Shown here one piece after another: positions 56,150-64,000 of a stretch of 64,000 bases of DNA. Position numbers and translations under genes: made by a program. The notes beneath the pieces were generated by a model, which made no database searches, was not told the DNA's origin, and saw only the letters and a list, made by a program, of their open reading frames with translations. Position 1 is the stretch's first letter. Each line of letters starts with the position of its first letter. The DNA is from Gigaspora margarita (taxonomy: Eukaryota; Glomeromycota; Glomeromycetes; Diversisporales; Gigasporaceae): NCBI GenBank assembly GCA_009809945.1, contig WTPW01000026.1, positions 680,958 to 744,957 of the forward strand. Reading direction: 5' to 3'.

Positions 56150-57145
56150 GGACCAGGACATATTCCCTTAAAATAGATCAAAATACTATCAATTAAAATT
56201 TTTAAAAAAATATATGAATTACTATATAACTTTGAGCTAAGATCCTTTTAAATCTTACTTATTAACTTTAATTTAAATTTTTCAGAAATCTAGAACAAGA
56301 GGAGAGGAAAAATTGAGCTTAAAAATTGAATTAAAATTTTGCTAATTTTGTACAAAATGAATGTAACTTGGCCAAACTTGAATATTTGCTAATTTTAAAT
56401 AATAGAAATATGTAAAACCATGCCCTAAACAACTTTACTTAGGAGTCAGAAGTAGGTTATCTTGTAAGAAAAATGGTACTAAATTTAAAATTTTGGGGGT
56501 TTCAATATAAACCCTCTTTATTGTCATGATAACCTGCTTTGGGCTTCTAAGTAAACTTGTTCAACAGGTAATTCTACTTATACTAAGGTTAAATGCACTT
56601 TCTCAAATCTTTTACTAAATAAAAATGGTATTAAAGTTGGCAAAAATTTTTTTTCTAACTTTAACATTATTTTTTACTTAGAAAAGGTTTGTTAAGTATA
56701 TTTTGACTTTGATGTGAGTAGAATTACCTGCTGAACAAGTTTACTTAGAAGCCCAAAGCAGCAGGTTATTTTTACAAAAAAAGATATTTATATTGAAGAC
56801 CCAAAAAATTTAACTTTAGTACATAGATAACCCATTTATCTTACAAGGTAACCTAATTCTGACTTCTAATTAAAGTTGTTTAGAGCATGTTTTTATTTAT
56901 TTTCATTATTTAAAATTAACAAATATTTGATTTTGGCCAAGTTACATTTTTGTTTTGCGCAAAATTGGTAAAATTTTAATTCAATTTTTATCTTCTCTTG
57001 TTCTATATTCTCAAAAATTTAATTTAAAATTAATAATTAAGTTTTAAAAGAATCTTAGTTTAAAGTTATATAGTAAATTCATATATTTTTTTAAAAAATT
57101 TAAATTATAGATAACAATAAAAGGGACATGTTCTGAGCATAATAG
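56150..57145. mobile_element. ~1-kb foldback element
   Basis: Two arms of almost 500 bp are mirror images around a centre near 56650. Matching points from outside in include TTTTAAAAAAATATATGAAT / TTCATATATTTTTTTAAAAA, TAACTTGGCCAA / TTGGCCAAGTTA, CAACTTTACTTAGGAGTCAG / CTGACTTCTAATTAAAGTTG, GGTAATTCTACT / AGTAGAATTACC. Arm identity falls to roughly four in five bases with small indels. No coding frame. A ~40-base piece of the inner arm occurs at 17276-17318. Confidence 0.85.
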
Positions 57146-57423
57146 GCTTTACTATATGTAACTATTGTTAATTATAGAGTAGCTTATTTTTGTATCAAAG
57201 ACATTTTTGAGTCTTTTGACCAAAAGAGAAAGATAGCTTATTTTAGGTAGTAGCCTATTGTCTGATACATATAGTATATTTTTGCATCAGGCACTAAAGA
57301 AATATTGTAGGCAATTAGATTATTTGGTTGTATTATTTAAAAAATAGTAATAGTAAAAAGGTTTATTTATTAATCATATTAGCTAATTTGATTTTTGGGC
57401 TTTTTTTGGTAAACTGTTACATG

Positions 57424-57651
57424 CAGTGTTTAAAATTCAATGTTCTCAGTGTTCTCAAAGAACATTAAACAATTTTTGAGAACATAAATTATTAAAATAT
57501 GTTTTCTATTTGAGAACATTCAAAAAATCTTTTAATATTAAACAAATTTTAAGTTTCCTATATAAAGAATATTAAAATTTTACTGAGAACATTAAGAAAT
57601 TAAAAATGTTCTTTTTGAGAACATAAAACCAAATTTGAATTTTAAACACTG
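57424..57651. mobile_element. 228-bp hAT MITE (ATGTTCTC family)
   Basis: Flanks GTTACATG and GTCACATG (8 bp, one mismatch). Ends CAGTGTTTAAAATTCAA and TTGAATTTTAAACACTG; CAGTG fits YARNG. GAGAACAT/ATGTTCTC repeats fill the arms, as in the larger 58158-59687 element, so they are likely a short and long form of one lineage. Confidence 0.88.
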
Positions 57652-57875
57652 GTCACATGAAAATTTGCTCCTAAGTGATATTGACAAACTAACAAATAAA
57701 GCACTTGTTACAACAAACCAAAGAGCTTTTTTGAAGTCTAGCCAAGTTAAAAACCCAATAAAACTCAATAAAAGAGCTATACTAAGCTGTAGAAAGAAGT
57801 ACTTTTATCATTTGTTGAAATACTCAGGTGTTTTAAAATGGGTTGGGTATTGTTTGATGGGTTGGTAACTATCTA

Positions 57876-58037
57876 GAATAAATTCAGAAACTAATTTTCA
57901 ATAAAAATGCCTTTTTAACCTACTTTGGGCTTATAATTAAATACATGCATTTTGTAATTTTCTACATACTTAATTATAAACACAAAGCTAGTTAAAAAGG
58001 CTGTTTTTGTGAAAATTCACTCTATAATAAATTTTTA
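57876..58037. mobile_element. ~160-bp palindromic MITE
   Basis: ATTTTCAATAAAAATGCC then TTTTTAACC faces AGTTAAAAAGGC then TGTTTTTGTGAAAAT; centre near 57955. Ends run into AT-rich DNA so limits are approximate. Confidence 0.6.
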
Positions 58038-58596
58038 TGTAAAATTTCTTTAATAATCCTCAATCATAATTGGTCAATTTTGGGTCAAAACAAATTGTAC
58101 AATATGATACAGTCACACCCCTAAGTGCATGCTCTAGAAAATGGATATAAGTATACACAGTGTTGGAAATCTTATGTTTTCATGTTCTTATAAGAACATC
58201 ACTTTTAATTTTAGAACATTTACAAAATTTAAGATGTTCTCTATTAAATTTTTTTTGAGAACATCACTTTTAATTTGAGAACTTTTACAAAATTTAAGAT
58301 GTTCTCTATTAAATTTTTTTTGAGAACATTAAGTTTAAAAAATATGTTCTCTATGTAAAGATATAAAGTAATAAAAAAAATTATTTTATTAATATAGTAG
58401 TTTAAATATTAAGTTCATAAATATTTAATTGTTAGTTGTTGAAATAGAAGACAATTTAGCATTTTTGAACTACAGAAAGATTTTGGATAATATAATTTAT
58501 TAGGTTATCCATTCCCTGTTTTGGTGTAATATAGTTGCATGGCTACATTATTCTATAGTACTAAATAGCAAAATGCATCCACTTTTATCAATAAAA

Positions 58597-58738
58597 CTTT
58601 AAATTATTATAGCTTTTTCAAAACAAGTTAAATCAAAAAACCCTTTGACAAATTGATAGATTTTTTTGCTAAACTACATTTTTGTCAAAGGATTTTTATT
58701 ACTTTTTGTTTTAAAGAAGTTATTAAAGTTAAAGTTTA
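58597..58738. mobile_element. ~142-bp palindrome nested in hAT element
   Basis: AAACTTTAAATTATTATAGC and AAACCCTTTGACAAA face TTTGTCAAAGGATTTT and TTAAAGTTAAAGTTT. Confidence 0.7.
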
Positions 58739-59471
58739 TAATGATTTTAAAAATTGGCATTTAATATAAAATATATATATATATATATATTTAATTGACC
58801 AATTAGAATCAATTGCATCAAAATTACCCAATCTAAATTGATTATTTAAGAATCAAAAATTTGTGCTCTATATAAATAGAGTGGATGTCTTATGCTGTCC
58901 AGTATGTACAAACTTTGATATACTGGTACATATAATATTATTATATTGAATACCAATTAAATCAAAATTTAATATAAGTTTTCAGAAAGCTAAACTCATT
59001 ATAAATTTTTTACAAGCAAATCTTTAGTTATTATAATTTTAAACTATAGTACTATATTTTAAAATTTATATTAAAAATTTTTTGAATTTATAAATTCACT
59101 AAATTCACTATATTGAAGAAGAAAAATATATTATATTTACTATATTTATTTATTTAAATATTTAAAAAACATTAAAGGCTTATCTAAAAACTAAATATAC
59201 AAGTTGGATTAAACCAATAACATCTCCAACATTATATAAAAGCCTAAAATATTAAATTGTTTTTTTTTTTAAAAAAAAATATATGAATTATAGTTTTATT
59301 TTTTTAAATAATTTACCTTGTTTATAAATTTTAGTTAAATAAATTATATTCTTTATTATTTTACCATTAATAATTTTTTAAATATATTAATTAAAAATAA
59401 AAATTAAAAAATAAATAAAAGAGGTCTAAAAGTATAAAATAAGAGAGAGAATAAGAAGAAGACAATAATTG

Positions 59472-59582
59472 CAAAAAGAGAAAGTGAGTGTGAAAAAGAG
59501 AGAGAGAGAGAAAGAGAGAGAGAGAAAAGAGAGAGAGAAAGAGAGAAAGAGAAAGAGAGCGAGAAGAAGAGGGAGAGAGAAA
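59472..59582. repeat. (GA)n purine tract
   Basis: About 110 bases of interrupted GA and GAAA repeats on the plus strand. It creates Ser/Leu/Phe-rich frames on the minus strand that are not genes. Confidence 0.9.
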
Positions 59583-59913
59583 AAAATTTTTTTTTTGTTT
59601 GAGAACATAAAAAAAATTTTGAGAACATTAAATTAAATAAATATGTTCTCATGAGAACATAAATTTCAAAACAGATTTCCAACACTGAGTATACACTTAG
59701 ATGGGGTGTGCATTTATAGAATTAACTTAGATAGCCAATCAAAAATGAAGTAAACACATGATCAAAACTTCAACGCCTTTGATCCAAAATGAACTACTCA
59801 TAATTGATAATGGTTGCTATATAGTAAAGTCCAAAGTTTATTATATAAATTGATTATAATTGCTTAAGTAAATTGTGTAGAAGATCAGAATACACATATC
59901 TAAAATTTTATTA

Positions 59914-60105
59914 CTGTATTTCTCTGAAAATAAGCACCCCTGAAAATAAGCACCCCTAGAATTCATATATATCTAAAAATAAGCACCCTTATATAATGAA
60001 AATAAGCAACAAAATATCAAAACCATTTGAATAATTAGTTGAGATTATACCTGAAAATAAGCCCCTCTATAGTAAAAAAAGAGTGCTTATTTCGGAGGAA
60101 TATGG
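59914..60105. mobile_element. 192-bp TA-flanked MITE (AATAAGCACCC family)
   Basis: CTGTATTTCTCTGAAAATAA then GCAC mirrors GTGCTTATTTCGGAGGAATA then TGG, between TA dinucleotides. TGAAAATAAGCACCCC is repeated inside the left arm. Confidence 0.75.
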
Positions 60106-60263
60106 TATATTTGAGAACTTTTTATTATTTGGATTTTAATTTTATATTTAATGAAAAAATTAGATTTTTTTAAAAAATATATTTGTTGAATATAAATAAT
60201 AAAAGCTAAATAATAAAAAGTATTCCAATTTTGATGCAAAATTTAGAATATATGTATTTTGAT

Positions 60264-61455
60264 TAGGGCTGTTAATTGGTCTGTCCAGTCTGTCTTGGTC
60301 CAAAGACTGGTAGTTTTTTATAAAGTTGGACTGGACTGTGATCCAGAACTAATTAGGTCCAATTAGTATAAGACTGGGCAGACTGATTATTATATTAACT
60401 AAATGCCATATAAATTACACCAACATGTTAATTATTATGTATTATTGCACATTATAATTATAGACTCCATTCAAATTAGTAGTTTAATTGCATTAAAGCT
60501 ACCTCTAACCAATATTTAAACCTGTCTATTATTATTAGTAATGACAATATATGAATTTTATACCCTGTTCTGAAGTAAATCTAGACAAACATTTTAGTAC
60601 TAGAGTGTCCAGATTATGCAGTTTCAATTTGGTTTATATTGTTTGAACAATAGGAAAATCGTTGAGACTGCATAATCTGGACACTCTAGAAAAATATTTA
60701 AAGAAAATCAGTTATTATAATTAAAAATAATCTGATTTAAAATTTTAAATTTATTATTGTTGTCTAAGTCTCTAAGTCTCTAAAATCAACTTTACATATA
60801 CTGTATTAGAGTTGATACTTCATTATGTTTTTATATCCGGATTTATTTTATATCCAGATGTATCTGGATATAATTACTAAGTTTTACTATAAATTTTTAA
60901 CAAAATATCAATCCAGATATATTTATATCCGGATTGAAATACTACCTCTATACTGTATATTTATAATAGCACTAATAATCTGAACCCAATAAGTCAAAAA
61001 ATTAGACTATATATGTTCATTACAATAATTTAATACTAACTATATTAGTACTAATAGTCTTTTTGGTCCACCCTATAAAGACTAGAATGTCCCAGTCCTA
61101 AGACGGACTGCAGGACTGTCAGTTTTATTCAAACAGTCCTACACCTGATTTACGCTATAAGAAATTCAATTTTTCCAAATTAAGACCAGTTATTTGCTTA
61201 ACCTATTGCTATGACTTTATGTCAACTCAATAAAGGTTTTCCCACAACAATAGCTAGATAGTTTATTTATTGTGTACATGTTAAATATTGCACATAATCG
61301 CAGAATAAGATTATTATTTTATTTATAATTTATCTATAGCAATGATTTAATAATAACTGTTGTTAGGACCAATTGTCCCAAAAACGACAGGACCGGCCCA
61401 GTCCTAGAACAGACCAGCAGTCCATTGGTTTGAGTTGGACCACTTAACAATCCTA
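60264..61455. mobile_element. Non-autonomous hAT element, 1192 bp
   Basis: Perfect 8-bp flanks ATTTTGAT (60256-60263 and 61456-61463). Ends TAGGGCTGTTAATTGGTC and, inverted, GGACCACTTAACAATCCTA. GGACTG, AGACTG and CAGTCC motifs crowd both ends. An ATCCGGAT-type motif pair (60836-60866, 60898-60937) and the 88-bp palindrome at 60601 lie inside. No transposase. Confidence 0.88.
60601..60688. mobile_element. 88-bp palindromic MITE nested in hAT element
   Basis: TAGAGTGTCCAGATTATGCA faces TGCATAATCTGGACACTCTA. The ends resemble the 443-bp element at 20737-21179 (TAGGGTGTCCAGGATTATGC), so this may be a deletion derivative of that family. Confidence 0.75.
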
Positions 61456-62519
61456 ATTTTGATCTTCAAACCAGTTTTTTAAACAATAATATTCGATTTG
61501 CATAGTAAAATTAACATCTATTTGCAATTAACTAAAAATCAATTATATTCAAAAATAAGCTATAAAAATCTGGTATTATTATTGGCCAGCTTTGCAATTA
61601 TCACTTGCATGCATTTATAATATATACGCTTAGACTCTGAAAACTTCTGCACATGCAGAATATGGAGGGCATTTAAGTCCCAAGCTTGGGACTTGGTTGT
61701 AGTGTGCATATAGAGAGGGCGTCACTTAGGAAGTTTGCACTTAAGGGGTGCAACTATATTTATTAAATTATTTAGGTGATAGTGATTATAAATGATTTGT
61801 AACTATAACGAGGTTTTTGTACTATGTTTAAGTCCATCACACAATATTGGGTGCTTAAATAGATGTGCGACTTATGAGGTGTGACTATAAGGAGGGATGA
61901 CTGTATTATATATCTCTTTCAATTCTGCATAAATGCACTGATATATGTTATATATCTCTTCAATATGCATCAATAGCAATGATGTATTATATATCTCCTT
62001 GAATATACAACACTATTTGGGATGGAGTGCATCCAACAATTCTATTGCATGTGTGCAGTTCCTTTCATTATTATAATTCGCAAGTACAACATGAAAGCAT
62101 AATACCGAAGATTATATTCTGACAATCCAGGGTCACTTTTGCAAGCATCAGCATTTTTTACTAATTATGTAAAAATTTGGTTGCAATAATAAGTAATAAT
62201 AAGTAATAATGCGTCCATATCTACTAATGAACGGATAGATAAGTTACCACAGAATTAAATAAATTGTTCGAATCAAAAGGCATCAAAAACTTATCGATTC
62301 ATTGGCAAATTTTTTCTATTGTTCTAGAATTTTGAAATCAGTTGTAATGACGTATGATATTAAAAATAACGTTGACCAGCTTTAAAAAGAGGCCGAACGA
62401 AACAAGGTGAGAAAAAAAATTGTCAAAACATAATTAAAATTATCTATATAATTTCAAAAATAATTTGCATTTAGCGTCTTATTTCATTAAAAATGAGTAA
62501 ACTGTATAATAAATTTTAA
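61456..62519. other. Intergenic with tandem repeat and weak X-block similarity
   Basis: No gene. A three-unit tandem repeat lies at 61902-62010. The stretch 62210-62330 (GGATAGATAAGTTACC, AAACTTATCGATTCATTG) resembles part of the inverted X block at 6510-6610 but is much more diverged. Confidence 0.45.
61902..62010. repeat. ~40-bp tandem repeat, three units
   Basis: Each unit starts TGTATTATATATCTC or TATGTTATATATCTC and contains a CAAT.CTGCAT or CAATATGCAT phrase. Confidence 0.65.
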
Positions 62520-62690
62520 AAGTTTCCATATTATATTTTTGAGTTTCGGATTATAGTTTTGAGTTTCGGATTATAATTTCGGTATTTCGGGTTTCGGAGT
62601 TTAGACTTTTTTGAAAAAAACTGAAACTAGCTTCGGATTAGAACCCTCCCGAAACTAGTTTCGAGTAGGTTCGTTTCGACGCCATCTCTG
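62520..62690. mobile_element. Terminal fragment of a hAT-type element
   Basis: Right end, read on the minus strand, is CAGAGATGGCGTCGAAACGA; TTTCGGATTATA and GAAACTAG motifs repeat behind it. It abuts the inverted Z block at 62691. The left end is not found. Confidence 0.5.
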
Positions 62691-63250
62691 GTTCGAACGT
62701 GTTTGAAAGTGAATTCAGTTTAGATCTTTTAAATTGTTTAAGATAGATGAGAATAAATAAATGTTAAATGTATAGTCATTATATTTGGCATATAATGCAA
62801 AAGAATCTTAGCAGAGTTTATGTAGATAATAACGTGAATGCTAACCAATCAAATTTCGAGTTTGATTTGTTGATAGTCTCAAAACGCATTTCAAAATAAA
62901 ATACTTCAAAGTTTTTGGCGTAAAAGAAAAAAATATAAATATTATAAAAATATGAATAACAAAAATTTTTCTACAATAAAAATACTAATTATATTGTAAG
63001 ATACAAATACAGCCATCCTCCTCTATAATCACCTCCTATATAATCAAACTCCCATACAATTACATTAAATTTTGAGACAATTTATTAATAAACTTATAAA
63101 AAAAGACTTCTATATAATCATACACTTTTTATAATCACCAATTTTCTTAATACAAACTGTGTGATTATAGAGGAGGAAGACTGTATTAGCTTAGAAGTGA
63201 AAACTATCTTTTTCCATAAAGCATATAGGTCGTCAAATTTTATTTGCTGT
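62691..63250. repeat. Inverted Z block fragment (unit 6)
   Basis: No gene. Reverse complement of the Z block (GAACGTGTTTGAAAGTGAAT, AAGATAGATGAGAATAAAT, TGTTGATAGTCTCAAAACGC match 51480-52050). Its orientation is opposite to that expected for the minus-strand F-box gene just to the right, so the unit is rearranged. Confidence 0.7.
63010..63183. mobile_element. 174-bp mariner-type MITE
   Basis: CAGCCATCCTCCTCTATAAT then CAC faces GTGTGATTATAGAGGAGGAA then GACTG, between TA dinucleotides, inserted in the Z block. CTATATAATCA-type phrases recur in the arms. Confidence 0.8.
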
Positions 63251-63638
63251 AACTTGAAATCTCTTAATAAAATCATTACCTTGAAATTTTGACGTTACAC
63301 TTGACCGATATGTTATCAAGTATTAAATTTCTAATGTAATGCATCATAATAAGACGAAATTTATTAATTATTTTTGCCAGCCAGAATTGAAGAATACCAT
63401 CATGTTATTTAATTTATTGATGATTATTTTTTTATATATGAATTAATTCACGGACTTTAATTAATAAATGAAGCTAACATGTCTAAAATTTTGATATAAA
63501 ACTTGTCTAAAATTAATTATAAAAGGAATTATAAAAGGAATTATAAAATGAATTATAAAAGGAATTATAAAAGGAATTATAAAAGAATTATAAAAGGAAT
63601 TATAAATGGATTATACGTGTAAAAGGAATTTATAAAAA
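63251..63638. other. 3' flank of the edge F-box gene, with minisatellite
   Basis: No gene. Mostly unlike the 3' flanks of the other F-box copies. It ends in an 11-12 bp minisatellite AAAAGGAATTAT, about eight units, at 63512-63611, directly beside the stop codon. Confidence 0.55.
63512..63611. repeat. AAAAGGAATTAT minisatellite, about eight units
   Basis: Direct repeats of AAAAGGAATTAT with minor variants. Confidence 0.85.
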
Positions 63639-64000
63639 TTAGCAATTAACAACAATACATTCACATGGCATCAATGTAACATATCCTTCCAATTTTTTTA
63701 TAATACTATCATCCAAATTCAGATATTCTTCTACACCCACATAATTCAAAGATCTTTTTCGTATGCAAAATTCAACTAACGTTTTAGTTGTTTTCTCATT
63801 ATTAATGTGATTAATTAACAGATTTTTTAAAGGTGCATTACAATTATTGAGCAAAATATCAATATATGAATTTAAACAAGAATACCTTAAGTCAAGATAT
63901 TGTAATGTTGACGGCAACACTTTTGCAAACTTCAAAACTCCTATTTTTGGATCTTCTGGTATGCAATTAATATGCCATAAAGTGAGAAATTGAAGTTTTT
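63639..64000 (-). CDS. F-box-like / LRR protein (copy 6), C-terminal part, runs off the window
   Basis: The minus-strand frame is open from the window edge (KLQFLTLWHIN) through VLKFAKVLPSTLQYLDLRYS to the stop at 63639, about 119 residues, aligning with the last LRR-type segments of the other copies (LQYLDLRYS, SYIDILLNNC, APLKNLLINH). The usual acidic run before it is replaced by CIPEDPKIG, and the end is VVNC rather than TVYC, so this is a more distant paralogue. The N-terminal F-box part lies outside. Confidence 0.85.
   Translation of the reverse strand, partial: KLQFLTLWHINCIPEDPKIGVLKFAKVLPSTLQYLDLRYSCLNSYIDILLNNCNAPLKNLLINHINNEKTTKTLVEFCIRKRSLNYVGVEEYLNLDDSIIKKLEGYVTLMPCECIVVNC

Larger units (their letters stand above)
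58158..59687. mobile_element. Non-autonomous hAT element, 1530 bp (ATGTTCTC family)
   Basis: Perfect 8-bp flanks AGTATACA (58150-58157 and 59688-59695). Ends CAGTGTTGGAAATC and, inverted with one extra base, GATTTCCAACACTG. The first ~200 and last ~110 bp carry repeated GAGAACAT / ATGTTCTC. Interior has no transposase, a 142-bp palindrome and a (GA)n tract. Confidence 0.88.

Noticed and set aside
57635..57868. 77-codon plus-strand frame
   Set aside because: It begins inside a hAT MITE and crosses its boundary and target duplication; no domain resemblance.
59404..59685. Ser/Leu/Phe-rich minus-strand frames
   Set aside because: Pure translation of the (GA)n tract inside the hAT element.

Overview
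This is an AT-rich, intron-containing, transposon-packed eukaryotic window that looks like the genome of an arbuscular mycorrhizal fungus (Glomeromycotina, Rhizophagus-like). The evidence is the gene content: a multi-copy family of intronless ~504-residue F-box-like/leucine-rich-repeat proteins, a BTB-BACK-TLDc relic, kinase relics of the type greatly expanded in these fungi, and a secreted-and-anchored kelch protein, all in a background of small non-autonomous DNA transposons. The species call is inference from family content only.

Layout. Positions 1-26200 and 44500-54100 are built from copies of one cassette. Read left to right a complete unit is X block, Y block, F-box gene on the minus strand, Z block (the gene's 5' side), and in two units a broken protein-kinase relic. 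Intact F-box genes lie at 3029-4543, 13069-14583, 18865-20385 and 49053-50564; a frameshifted copy lies at 9158-10673 and a further gene runs off the right edge (63639-64000). The copies at 3029 and 13069 are almost identical over about 3 kb, so amplification is recent. One X block is inverted in place, and each X block carries a vestigial 3' end of the same F-box gene.

The middle (26300-44500) is unique sequence: nested transposons, a Ty3/Gypsy integrase relic (about 31044-31525), a BTB-BACK-TLDc pseudogene (32437-33444), a hAT transposase relic (about 34740-35479), the only intact non-F-box gene (a five-exon kelch protein with signal peptide and transmembrane anchor, 37371-39496), and a GC-richer island of unknown origin (about 41930-43270). 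The right part (55000-63200) is almost entirely non-autonomous elements, including a ~1 kb foldback.

Seven elements have clear 8-bp target duplications (three of them with one mismatch or with short ends) and hAT-type ends (YARNG) or a similar layout, with lengths from 228 bp to 1.6 kb; further elements show TA duplications (Tc1/mariner type), one shows a 3-bp TAA duplication (Harbinger type), and one has no inverted repeats. No intact transposase is visible. How the genes work together: F-box proteins normally act as substrate receptors in SCF ubiquitin ligases; the clustered, recently copied and locally variable family here would provide a diversifying receptor set, but substrates cannot be inferred.
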